From: Sipunculus nudus
Lineage: Eukaryota; Annelida; Sipuncula; Golfingiida; Sipunculidae
Direction of reading: 5' to 3'
Assembly (NCBI GenBank): GCA_026874595.1
Contig: CM049308.1
Span: forward strand, 38,281,027-38,345,026
DNA length: 64,000 nucleotides
Position 1 is the first letter of the stretch, and each line of letters opens with the position of its first letter. Shown here piece after piece: positions 50,001 to 54,701 of this stretch. The notes under the pieces are model-generated. The model searched no databases. It was not told where the DNA came from and saw only the letters and a program-made list of their open reading frames with translations. The position numbers and the translations under genes were made by a program.

Positions 50001-50740
50001 AGAGTATATATGAAGATTTTTTTACATAAATTTGCAAAACTCATTTTAGTCTGAAATGCCCAATGCCTTTCATGGACATGTATAGGTAACGACTGATAGC
50101 CTTTTTCCTGGGGCCCCCATGTTATAAATATGTAGATATAAACAATACAGACAGCCTGTGGGATTGGGATGAAAGGTCCAAGAAATTATCTTTATTTAAT
50201 AGATGTCAGATATCAGAATAAACACCTTTAAAACACAAAGCTTGCATATTATGATGCTCTGCCAATCAATTACTTCTGTACAAAAACTTTGCTGTCAAAC
50301 CCCAAGGAAGGCCTATCCAGGAGTTATCTCAGTGGGGCTATACACAAAAATTTAATCACTTTGAGATGTTTAAAATTTTAACCGATTTGTCACATTTCAA
50401 TGAAATCAGTATTTATTTTCGGGACACACACATACTCAGCACTTACCAATAACAATAGTCCTTGTGCAAGGTATATGTGATAACATATATAATAAATACA
50501 CACATGATGCAAAGAGAAACTACTGCTGTTGGGTGAACTTTAATCTGATTTAATTTTCAGGCTTGTTCTCACGGTCACACATCAACGGTGTCATTCCTGA
50601 TAGAGAAAGGTGCTAATCCCAGCCAAGAGGATTCATTTGGTCTGACAGCATATGACGAGGCAAGAAAAAGAGACTCATCAGAAATAGTATCCATCTTACA
50701 AAAGCAGAGGACCACAGCTGATGTGGAAGCTGACAAGTAA
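2698..50740 (+). CDS. ASPG: ASPG-type asparaginase / lysophospholipase with ankyrin repeats (full span, 14 exons)
   Basis: The joined exons (2698-2944, 24409-24529, 25594-25705, 27508-27633, 33914-33997, 36146-36272, 36686-36798, 40302-40487, 41226-41339, 44187-44303, 44989-45084, 47330-47577, 48698-48797, 50561-50740) make 656 residues. Residues 1-66 are a poorly conserved acidic leader with no signal peptide. Residues 67-440 are a type I (AnsA-like) asparaginase domain: YTGGTIGMR at 70-78 (nucleophile equivalent Thr74), DSSNMT at 143-148, HGTDTM at 173-178 (Thr175-Asp176) and Lys247 in the CTKADAEAF segment. All expected catalytic residues are present, so hydrolysis of L-asparagine to aspartate and ammonia is likely; the family is also reported with lysophospholipase activity. 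Residues about 460-651 are ankyrin-like repeats. The human protein is shorter (573 residues), mainly because it lacks this leader. All junctions are GT-AG with consistent phase. Confidence 0.93.
3373..3700. mobile_element. MITE with TIRs and TTA duplication (Harbinger-like)
   Basis: The termini are inverted repeats: GGCC, an A-rich run, then GGTATGGTTCTCAGGCAC on the left, and the reverse complement on the right (GTGCCTGAGAACCATACC, a T run, GCC). TTA flanks both ends (3370-3372 and 3701-3703). A 3-bp TTA/TWA duplication with GGC-type termini is typical of PIF/Harbinger MITEs. It is 328 bp long with no coding capacity and lies in ASPG intron 1. Confidence 0.8.
4836..5200 (+). mobile_element. 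tRNA-derived SINE remnant
   Basis: TCCATGGTCATGAGGAAGAG, ACAGGGATT and GTTTGAATCTCGGTC align in order with a tRNA-Glu-like head, with A-box-like and B-box-like stretches. The downstream body (about 4985-5160) resembles 35270-35410, sharing ACCAAGCCTG, a short gap and ACACCAGGAT. It is degenerate and not a functional tRNA. Confidence 0.5.
5201..7655. other. ASPG intron 1 segment without recognised feature
   Basis: Unique-looking A+T-rich intron sequence. I see no coding exon. A few short direct and inverted motifs around 6960-7070 (GGAATTC and GGGAA words) have no clear boundaries. Confidence 0.6.
7656..9397 (+). mobile_element. Family B Helentron-like (pearl-like) element with tandem core
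   Basis: The 5' end is TGTATCCGCCAAAA (7656-7669), followed by the opposed arm TTTTGCGGATA, making a terminal hairpin. Near the 3' end an inverted copy, TTTAGGTGGATACA (9353-9366), precedes a perfect 7-bp stem hairpin (GTAGTCG/CGACTAC, 9368-9386) and the tail CTGTATTCTTG. Subterminal inverted repeats plus a 3' hairpin with a short tail are the marks of Helentron-type non-autonomous elements. The middle is a roughly 280-bp tandem array. A short copy with almost no core lies at 54580-54701. Confidence 0.72.
7860..9290 (+). repeat. Tandem array, about 280-bp unit, five copies
   Basis: The marker word TTTGACC(G/A) starts at 7902, 8182, 8462, 8743 and 9021, giving periods of 280, 280, 281 and 278. 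Each unit is itself two diverged halves of about 140 bp, each centred on a GGTGGCGCCACC-like palindrome. Exact palindromes are at 8401, 8682, 8811, 8960 and 9088. The last two units diverge more from the first three. Confidence 0.9.
9398..10149. other. ASPG intron 1 segment, nothing recognised
   Basis: A+T-rich intronic DNA between the family B element and the hAT element. A 9-G run lies at about 9612; no exon or element boundary was found. Confidence 0.6.
10518..10779 (+). repeat. 132-bp minisatellite inside the hAT 5' region
   Basis: Two near-identical 132-bp units begin at 10518 and 10650 (marker TTGAGCTGG). Each contains TAATTAGGATGAACTCAACA twice. Partial units extend on both sides, from about 10430 to 10830. 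Confidence 0.85.
11010..12331 (+). pseudogene. hAT transposase, frameshifted and internally deleted
   Basis: The frame opens at 10965, but the ATG at 11010 ([15 protein letters not shown]) is the more likely start. A BED-type zinc finger follows: CNYC then HYNKC, giving C2-HC spacing. The RNase H-like part is recognisable ([26 protein letters not shown]). A single-base frameshift near 11855-11870 moves the continuation ([20 protein letters not shown]) into another frame, whose C-terminal hAT dimerisation region is clear ([20 protein letters not shown]). Only about 70 residues separate TRWKSQL from this region, far fewer than usual, so the middle is deleted. A polyadenylation signal, AATAAA, lies at 12466-12471. 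The element cannot make an active transposase. Confidence 0.9.
12845..13586 (+). mobile_element. Family A element, short diverged copy
   Basis: The start AGCTAGCTGACTGAAAGTTA (12845-12864) is a mutated version of the family A hairpin, followed by TAGTGATCACTC and a degenerate GTCC/GTCTGTCC run. The body resembles one roughly 336-bp unit of the array at 63110-64000 (CCTTGGAAAC, TTGATCATGA, GGTGGTGCCACCTG). The 3' end GCTGAGTGTCATGGCCCTTG, then GGCCACTTGTT (to 13586), matches the family A terminal palindrome. Confidence 0.65.
13587..15417. other. ASPG intron 1 segment
   Basis: No exon is recognised. It contains the exact 20-bp palindrome TGTTACAACATGTTGTAACA at 14312-14331 within a GTTACA-rich patch (14298-14357). 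The rest is A+T-rich intron. Confidence 0.6.
15418..15880. repeat. AGTCC-rich dispersed repeat, copy 1
   Basis: Two blocks rich in AAGTCC/GAGTCC words (15425-15510 and 15795-15870) flank an A+T-rich middle. The middle holds a 63-bp direct duplication (AGATAATCAGGTGTATTTTT at 15545 and 15608). The word order GAGTCCAATACAAATCTC, then GTGTATTTTTATGTT, recurs at 44340-44520, which shows a dispersed family. Confidence 0.65.
16406..16540. repeat. Two-copy duplication with poly-G spacer
   Basis: GATGCAGATCACAGACAGTG with about 45 following bases occurs twice (from about 16424 and 16488). A 15-base G run (16468-16482) lies between the copies. Confidence 0.8.
16541..21188. other. ASPG intron 1 segment
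   Basis: No exon is supported. A partial family A start (AGCTCAGCTGACTGTATAAG, from 18129) marks a truncated repeat. A segment at about 18938-19020 resembles 28300-28440 (GAAGTATCA, CTGTAAAATTGTAC and later CAGCACTG). Everything else is unremarkable intronic DNA. Confidence 0.55.
21189..21307 (+). repeat. 17-bp minisatellite, seven copies
   Basis: The unit AGGTGAACATAATACTC starts at 21189, 21206, 21223, 21240, 21257, 21274 and 21291. The units abut with no spacers and differ at only a few positions. Confidence 0.95.
22343..22853. mobile_element. hAT-like MITE, 511 bp
   Basis: The ends TAGGGTTGGAATA (left) and TATTCCCAACCCTA (right) are inverted repeats apart from one inserted base. The flanking 8-mers CACCCAAA (22335-22342) and CACCCCAG (22854-22861) agree at 6 of 8 positions, consistent with a decayed 8-bp duplication. 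The TIR resembles that of the hAT element at 10150. The inside is A+T-rich without coding capacity. Confidence 0.6.
22854..24408. other. End of ASPG intron 1
   Basis: No coding exon or repeat with clear boundaries was found. The acceptor of exon 2 lies at its end (TTTTTCATGACACAG). Confidence 0.6.
24409..24529 (+). CDS. ASPG: ASPG coding exon 2
   Basis: Acceptor TGACACAG, donor CC|GTAAGT. It encodes residues 83-122 plus two bases: [20 protein letters not shown] and the following acidic loop. LRKLPMFHD matches the segment after the catalytic loop in the family. It is entered in phase 1 and left in phase 2. Confidence 0.9.
24530..25593. other. ASPG intron 2
   Basis: A 1.06-kb intron. It contains an interrupted G tract (25104-25140) and an inverted repeat pair, TTGGCACCATGCCA (25152-25165) and TGGCATGGTGCCAA (25293-25306), that may bound a 155-bp MITE. 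Confidence 0.75.
25104..25140 (+). repeat. Long interrupted poly-G tract
   Basis: 21 G, then T, 7 G, CA and 6 G on the coding strand of intron 2. Such a run in pre-mRNA could fold as a G-quadruplex. The exact length may be unreliable because of sequencing. Confidence 0.9.
25594..25705 (+). CDS. ASPG: ASPG coding exon 3
   Basis: Acceptor CTTTCTGTTTCAG, donor CAG|GTGAGC. It encodes residues 123-160 and includes [13 protein letters not shown]. The DSSNMT motif (143-148) lines the substrate site in type I asparaginases. It is left in phase 0. Confidence 0.93.
25706..27507. other. ASPG intron 3
   Basis: A 1.8-kb intron with no exon or element that I can bound. Confidence 0.65.
27508..27633 (+). 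CDS. ASPG: ASPG coding exon 4
   Basis: Acceptor CTGTTTCAG, donor CAG|GTAGCT. It encodes residues 161-202: [20 protein letters not shown], then [22 protein letters not shown] carries the second catalytic threonine and its aspartate (Thr175, Asp176). This is the most conserved exon of the gene. Confidence 0.96.
28620..29547 (+). repeat. Tandem pair, about 434-bp unit (family E)
   Basis: Starts near CTGTGAGCTTATGCAATGGT and a CGTCCGGCGTCCGTCGTC run. Two similar units begin at about 28686 and 29120 (ACCCATA, then CAGGAATAGCAAGGGCTAAC-type sequence). Matching sequence resumes at about 32240-32400, after the family A element, so family E appears interrupted by it. A copy of the start, CTGTGAGCTTATGCAATGAT, lies at 32912. 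Confidence 0.6.
29548..32202 (+). mobile_element. Family A element, 2.66-kb copy in intron 4
   Basis: The 5' hairpin has arms AGCTCAGCTGACT and AGTCATCTGAGCT (29548-29576). It is followed by TAGTCGTGGTCCATTGTCCG and a (GTCC)n run (to about 29652). Two core units with a period of 683 bp follow (TTAGATGTC at 29709 and 30392). The 3' end has CAGCTGAGC (32169-32177), an inverted copy of the 5' arm, then a near-palindrome, GACCCATAGGTC, and the tail CCTTGTT. A twin lies in intron 7. Confidence 0.7.
29595..29652 (+). repeat. (GTCC)n microsatellite
   Basis: A run of GTCC tetramers with a few GTC/GTCT variants, placed right after the family A hairpin. Shorter versions sit in the same position at about 36994-37024 and 63156-63196. 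Confidence 0.95.
32203..32771. repeat. Continuation of family E unit
   Basis: The order of AAACTGTCAAGTTGAATCGT, ATTATCCTAGGACA, TTGTTGATTTTTGG and GTTAAGT-like words parallels the unit at 28845-28975. This suggests that family A inserted into or beside family E. Confidence 0.45.
32772..32881 (+). repeat. 22-bp minisatellite, five copies
   Basis: Unit CATGTGATCACCTCATGGGT plus two bases, starting at 32772, 32794, 32816, 32838 and 32860. Most copies contain the palindrome TGATCA. Confidence 0.9.
32980..33245 (+). repeat. 130-bp minisatellite, two copies
   Basis: CTATTTATAGCTT recurs at 32980 and 33110. Each unit contains several TTCACTCAGT(G/C) words (GTTCACTCAGTGCAG, GTTCACTCAGTCTAG). Confidence 0.85.
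33390..33670 (+). repeat. Short tandem core with GGTGNYGCCACC-like motifs
   Basis: The GGTG(T/G)(C/T)GCC words start at about 33394, 33523 and 33647, with periods of 129 and 124. The unit (TTTTGCACA, CTGAAATTGGGCATAT, ATAGCTTTGT) resembles the 140-bp half-unit of the family B core at 7.9-9.3 kb. It is a diverged relative without visible termini. Confidence 0.65.
33914..33997 (+). CDS. ASPG: ASPG coding exon 5
   Basis: Preceded by an uninterrupted T tract and CAG; donor GAG|GTAATA. It encodes residues 203-230: [20 protein letters not shown], then [19 protein letters not shown] is the typical segment that follows the VILTGSQ strand. It is phase 0 at both ends. Confidence 0.95.
33998..36145. 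other. ASPG intron 5
   Basis: A 2.1-kb intron. The stretch at about 35270-35410 resembles the SINE body at 4985-5160, sharing ACCAAGCCTG and ACACCAGGAT. AACCTCTGC and GCAGAGGTT (about 34100 and 34722) and AGGCC(T)TATA and GGCCTTTTATA (about 34279 and 34630) suggest one inverted element of about 0.65 kb. No exon is seen. Confidence 0.5.
36146..36272 (+). CDS. ASPG: ASPG coding exon 6
   Basis: Acceptor CTTCTCTTCAG, donor G|GTGAGT. It encodes residues 231-272 plus one base: [30 protein letters not shown] and the following loop. Lys247 is the equivalent of the catalytic lysine of bacterial AnsA. Confidence 0.94.
36686..36798 (+). CDS. ASPG: ASPG coding exon 7
   Basis: Acceptor TTGTCTTCAG, donor ACA|GTACGT. 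It encodes residues 273-310, ending in [15 protein letters not shown], which matches the start of the C-terminal half of the asparaginase fold. It is left in phase 0. Confidence 0.9.
36951..39712 (+). mobile_element. Family A element, 2.76-kb copy in intron 7
   Basis: The 5' hairpin is at 36951-36979, followed by the same TAGTCGTGGTCCATTGTCCG and a short (GTCC)n run. Two core units have a period of 682 bp (TTAGATGTCC at 37080 and 37762). The 3' end CAGCTGGGC (39680-39688) precedes the perfect 12-bp palindrome GACCCATGGGTC and the tail CCTTGTT (to 39712). Layout and length match the copy at 29548-32202. Confidence 0.7.
40302..40487 (+). CDS. ASPG: ASPG coding exon 8
   Basis: Acceptor TACTACACAG, donor AAG|GTCTGT, which is weak beyond the GT. 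It encodes residues 311-372, including [35 protein letters not shown] and the final YGTGK. If the donor is not used, translation ends three codons later at TAA (40494-40496), which would remove the rest of the enzyme domain and all ankyrin repeats. Confidence 0.93.
41226..41339 (+). CDS. ASPG: ASPG coding exon 9
   Basis: Encodes residues 373-410: [20 protein letters not shown], then [11 protein letters not shown] and a basic end. I chose the acceptor at TTACAG (exon from 41226) because joining to YGTGK then gives the family spacing. An upstream acceptor, TTTCAG, would start the exon at 41208 and add six residues (SLKLLQ) in frame. Donor AAG|GTACAC. Confidence 0.88.
41516..42200 (+). mobile_element. 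Family A element, 5' part only, in intron 9
   Basis: AGCTCAGCTATATAAGTCAT and CTGAGCTATAG (41516-41548) form the family hairpin. One core unit follows (GGCATGTTTTGAAACCATTG, CTTCAAGACTGCTGAATATC). The 3' terminal palindrome was not found, so the end is approximate. Confidence 0.55.
42806..42887. repeat. (TA)n microsatellite
   Basis: A TA run with a few TTA/AAT interruptions in ASPG intron 9. Confidence 0.9.
43545..43728. repeat. Cluster of nested hairpins before a (TA)n tract
   Basis: A perfect hairpin, GGCTGGACAGATC and GATCTGTCCAGCC (arms 43586-43598 and 43601-43613), with further opposed copies of GCAATCTGGGCTGG and CCAGCC(G)GGATTGC at about 43673-43722. The group runs straight into the (TA)n tract at 43729-43783, resembling the 231-397 arrangement. 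Confidence 0.8.
43729..43783. repeat. (TA)n microsatellite
   Basis: An uninterrupted TA run directly after the hairpin cluster in intron 9. Confidence 0.95.
44187..44303 (+). CDS. ASPG: ASPG coding exon 10
   Basis: Acceptor GTCATTTCAG, donor GAG|GTAAAC. It encodes residues 411-449, beginning [16 protein letters not shown] is the conserved end of the asparaginase domain; the rest is a linker towards the ankyrin region. Confidence 0.9.
44340..44520. repeat. AGTCC-rich dispersed repeat, copy 2
   Basis: Lies just after exon 10. It is rich in AAGTCC/GAGTCC words, then CCAATACAAATCTC and GTGTATTTTTATGTT, in the same order as copy 1 (15480-15580). Confidence 0.65.
44989..45084 (+). CDS. ASPG: ASPG coding exon 11
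   Basis: Acceptor TTGATAACAG, donor TCG|GTGAGG. It encodes residues 450-481. [20 protein letters not shown] matches the first ankyrin-like helix pair after the enzyme domain in the ASPG family. Confidence 0.9.
45085..47329. other. ASPG intron 11, nothing recognised
   Basis: A 2.2-kb A+T-rich intron with a small (AAT)n stretch at about 46228-46250. No exon or bounded element was found. Confidence 0.65.
47330..47577 (+). CDS. ASPG: ASPG coding exon 12 (ankyrin repeats)
   Basis: Acceptor CATTCCTTTTTAG, donor CT|GTAAGT. It encodes residues 482-563 plus two bases. [20 protein letters not shown] is a canonical ankyrin repeat (about 489-521), followed by a more divergent one (about 522-555) and IGIELC. 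The exon is noticeably richer in G+C and CpG than the introns around it. Confidence 0.93.
48698..48797 (+). CDS. ASPG: ASPG coding exon 13
   Basis: Encodes residues 564-597: [20 protein letters not shown], then [15 protein letters not shown] chose the acceptor TTTTTACAG because it keeps the family spacing after IGIELC. A second good acceptor (TTGTCTCAG) would start the exon at 48671 and insert nine residues in frame. The donor is GTT|GTGAGT. Confidence 0.87.
49387..49470. repeat. Poly-C tract and degenerate CCCCC-CAAAAG repeats
   Basis: A 15-base C run (49387-49401) is followed by several imperfect units of the form GACAAAAG(C)CCCCC. It lies in intron 13. Confidence 0.8.
49923..49996. repeat. 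(TA)n microsatellite
   Basis: A long TA run in intron 13, about 560 bases before the last exon. Confidence 0.95.
50561..50740 (+). CDS. ASPG: ASPG coding exon 14 (terminal)
   Basis: Acceptor TTAATTTTCAG. It encodes residues 598-656 and the stop TAA (50738-50740). [20 protein letters not shown] completes one ankyrin repeat; [20 protein letters not shown] begins the last. The tail is hydrophilic. Confidence 0.93.
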   Translation, partial: ACSHGHTSTVSFLIEKGANPSQEDSFGLTAYDEARKRDSSEIVSILQKQRTTADVEADK

Positions 50741-51217
50741 ATTGGTAGCTCAGCATCAGTTTTAGTATAGGGGAGTATACAGAGTAGTTATCTTATAGAA
50801 AAAAAAACTTGGACCCAATATGTCAGTGTGCCATACAAGTGATTTATCTTTAATGAATGAAAGAGAGCATTGTAGATATTAACTTATTTATTATAATTCA
50901 GCAGTAAGTTTAATTGTATGAGAAGATGTGGTATGATTAATAATGAGGCATGAAACTCATTAAAACTGTCAATTATGTTGAGATCTTGAATTTTGAATTA
51001 GGAAATTGATTATACTAGTTTCAGTGCAATTTCAGAGACTGTAGTATTGTAAGTAATGTGTATAAATAGTTAAACACGCAACCACCCAAACCAACACACA
51101 AATTAAGTGGCTGGAATAGACCTTAGGCAGTCCCAATAAGAAGTGTACAGATACACATTGGGGTTAGTGAACCACTTTTAGCCAGTCCCACTTATGGTCT
51201 CACAAGACAGGTTTTAC

Positions 51218-51275
<58 letters not shown>

Positions 51276-52306
51276 CATATATATATATTAATAATATGAA
51301 CCAGTTTGACAATGTTGATAAGTATATGAGAGTCCGATCAGTTTGATGAGTCCGATGAGGTTTGAATAAATGTCATAATCAGTGCAAGGACTTTGCAAAG
51401 ATATAATTAGTGTCATAAGTCTGATTTATCATAGTCAGTGCAGTTAGGTACAGCCAGAACAGTTGTGGCCATCTTACAGTTTTTGTTGTTTTATTCATCA
51501 ATATATGAACCATCTTTAATGTTTGTTTGTCAGTTCACCAAGTGAATATATATTTCCGTTTTCACATTGTATGAAATTATACAAATTGATCTCAGTTAAA
51601 ATCTAACAGTTCTATGTATTCTTAATCCATGTTCACAGTTCACAGAATTCTAATACCACATCTTTGACCTTTAGGAGTTATTCAGGTGTACATCTCAAGT
51701 ACTTTCAGGTAATTCAGATAGTGCTGTTTTTCTGCACAAAGTTCTATAATAAAGAACACTTCATAAATGCTAGTCCCTGAGTTGAGATTTTTACTTACAT
51801 TATGGAATCTCCGGTGAAAATCTACAGCATACATAAATTATAGTATATATAATTATAATATATAATAACTGAACATCCATATTTCTGGAAGCCATAAGAT
51901 CTTCAGTAAAATGTATTAAGAATTCATAATATTATCAGAGTTGTCTTATTTAGATTATGATAATAATTATCTGTGCACACAAGATGCTGGGCTTCAAGAG
52001 TAGAATAGTTGTCCCTTCAGTCTCCAGATGTCGCTCCAGTATGGTAAATGTTGGAGAGATGTCAAGGGGTATCTGAACAAAAGTCTCAATCAACCATCCC
52101 TGCAGACATTTTTCCAAATGAACTTGTAGTTTTCTTTCACCAGACCAAAGAAAAAAATATTTGAATGTCAGATAATAATCTTACTATATAAATTTGTAAT
52201 TTACATACTGTTTGGGGATTATTAATATTAGGGTTGTTAATTCTAATTTATAAGTATGTCAGTATTTCTGGCTGTTTTACAGACCCTAACTGGAAGAAGG
52301 TCATTA
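50741..52306 (+). other. ASPG 3' UTR and downstream DNA
   Basis: Begins right after the stop codon. Possible polyadenylation signals are ATTAAA (50959-50964) and AATAAA (51365-51370, and in ATAATAAAGAAC near 51750). I cannot tell which is used. A (TA)n tract lies at 51220-51290. No other gene is seen. Confidence 0.5.
51220..51290. repeat. (TA)n microsatellite
   Basis: A TA run with minor interruptions near its 3' end. It may lie within the ASPG 3' UTR. Confidence 0.9.
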
Positions 52307-52644
52307 TATCCCAGACAAAGTCAGGGGATACTATGTTTTCACACCGGTCCTATCACCGCTGCCGCATATAAATCTTGTTGGTGCGATAACTCAAAACAGT
52401 ACTGTGAGCATTATAAGTCAAAAACTAATGGACAGATTTCTTTCATATTATTCATATACATAGACATTGGTTAGGGGATGATGTATATTGAAATTGGGGT
52501 CATGACCTTATCCAAGAGAGTGACCTTTTCTATGAGTGTGGTCTGATATTAATTGTTGCTGAAGATTGGGGGCCTATTCTTAAGGGGGGGGGGGATTAAT
52601 TGTCTGGGGATACTATGGCACCTGCTGTGCCAAGAAGTATCTAG
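52307..52644 (+). mobile_element. Family C Helentron-like element, 338 bp
   Basis: The 5' end TATCCCAGACAA (52307-52318) opposes the nearby GGGGATA, making a hairpin. An inverted copy, TTGTCTGGGGATA (52600-52612), lies near the 3' end, followed by the hairpin GGCAC-CTGCT-GTGCC (52617-52631), nine bases and CTAG (52641-52644), then T. A 3' hairpin about 10 bases before CTAG/T is the classic Helitron-type end. GGATACTATGTTTTCA after the 5' hairpin is shared with family B at about 7680. Confidence 0.65.
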
Positions 52645-53067
52645 TTTGAGTAGAGTTTTTCTCTGGTGTTTGGTTGCATGCATGGGAACAATGAGAGGAA
52701 CAAAAGAGCTCTGTGATGAAGTTTTTTGATGAGTTTATGTCCAAAGATAACATGTTTTTCCCTAGTATAACAGGTTATGCCATTTTTGTGATTTAAGATC
52801 CAAATTTGTTTTCATACATTTTTAATTGACGCTGACGCAAGGGCTAGATTTCAAAGCATTTCACCATCAATATTTCAATGTAGAGCTGCGCCCTCTGATG
52901 AAGAAAATCATGTTAGAGATTGGGATGCTTTAATATGGGACCATCATGCGATCATGATATATATATTTATTATATACTAACTTTTTAGCTTGAAAAAGAA
53001 AATTTTGTTGTGGAAACACTGCTGATAAGGAATTAAAACAAAAATATCAGTTTTCTTTTAGTTAACA

Positions 53068-53070
<3 letters not shown>

Positions 53071-53117
<47 letters not shown>
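53071..53117. repeat. (TA)n-(CA)n compound microsatellite
   Basis: A TA run that passes into a short ACACAC run. Confidence 0.9.
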
Positions 53118-54579
53118 TTTATGTATATATATGTAAATGTATATATACATATTTCAATATAGCTTTATTTTGATACAGAGGAATAAATGATGGTCATGTA
53201 TTTTTTAATCCTTACAGGGGAAATCAATAACAACTCTGTATAGAGTAGTTTGATTATAATTCAGTATGGATTTTCCTGCTGAAGATTAATTGATAATAAA
53301 TATGTACAGATTATCCTCTTAAAGATAATGATTATGCTCAGATCATCTAGGGAAAGATTAATAATAATCATGTATGGACCATCTTGGTCAAGAGTGATGA
53401 AAATTATACATTGATGATACTGGAATATACCATATGGGTTTATTCTAAAATTATATGGATTTTTGCCTCTGATCAGTACTTTGCATCTCCTGATACAAAT
53501 AAACTCAAACACTTATCTGCTATAGCCAGTTTTCTTTAGTCCTTTATGTGATGTAATAAGTGTGATTTTGTCTGGCTTGTGGCAGCATTAGCTGTATACA
53601 TTTTATCATGTGGTGTCACTGCACAGATGTGATACACCTGTATATATGTATGTATACATATATAGGCTTAATCTGTTTATGATAAGCTCCATGTTATTAT
53701 TTGTCATTAGATCGGATGGAGGGGTGTGGAGTGATTGCAGGTCTTTCAACAAATGTTAGGATGCCTTGTTGGCTTAGTGTGATATACGATGCAGATATCC
53801 TCATGTTATCTTAATACAAGACGCCTATTCTATTGAGAGCGTTTGAGTTTGCACTGGAAAGGGAGCATTCCCCCCCCAAAATCCCTGTGTAATGGTATGG
53901 GCTTTTAAATATGTCAATTGCTAAAACTTAAGATATTCTGATTTAAATCTGGAGCTTTCCAGATATTCTACAAGCACAAAACAATTTTTCCTAAAGCATC
54001 CATAGGATATTCTTAAAAATTAATGAATTAATTTTTTCTTGAGCAGAGGCTGATGGTTGTGTTGAATATTCGTTAAAATTTTAAGGTACAAAAGGTTATC
54101 ACATGTTATTGTCTGTTAAAGTTTAAGACACATATTCATATATTTTGCTATTTTAATAATGGAAGAAGCTGATTGAAGCAAAGATAAGGATTTTGAACCC
54201 TTTTCATACTTGATGGATGTGTGTGGATATTGTATGTGTATATAATTGAGCGGTACATGTATATAGAAGTCCAGCTGTATATTAGTGTATAGTTGTGCTG
54301 GAAGTTAAATTATTAAATTATTATTTTAGGCAATGGGACTATTTTACCTTAGACTGTGGCTTTAGCAGAATGGCCAGGTCAAAGCTTCTTCAGCCATGAC
54401 AATTCAAATGCAATATCAATTTTTTTAACACTGCACAAATAATTCAGCCAGTGCCTATGTCTGTAGTTTGATATTTATATATGCACCTCCAGTTTAGACG
54501 CGTCCATCACTCTTTAGTCACAGGCAGAACCTTCAGTATCTCCCTACAGTGTATAATGTATACAGTTGAACCTCATAAT
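53118..54579. other. Downstream DNA, nothing recognised
   Basis: A+T-rich sequence with a GATTAATAATAATCATGTA-like degenerate duplication at about 53285-53360. No coding segment is supported. Confidence 0.55.
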
Positions 54580-54701
54580 TGTATCCGCCAAAACGAAGGT
54601 TTGCGGATATCCCCTTGCCACTCAATCCATGCCTCACTTCACCCGTCCTTCTCTGATTTTGGCGGATACACGTAGTCGCTTGTCGACTACCCGTATTCTA
54701 G
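54580..54701 (+). mobile_element. Family B Helentron-like element, coreless 122-bp copy
   Basis: TGTATCCGCCAAAA (54580-54593) opposes GGTTTGCGGATA (5' hairpin). Its exact reverse complement, TTTTGGCGGATACA, lies at 54657-54670. It is followed by the hairpin GTAGTCG/CGACTAC (54672-54690), CCGTATT and CTAG (54698-54701), then T. The segment CCCCTTGCCACTCAATCCAT is shared with the 3' flank of the core at 9311. This copy lacks the roughly 1.6-kb middle of the 7656-9397 element. Confidence 0.75.
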
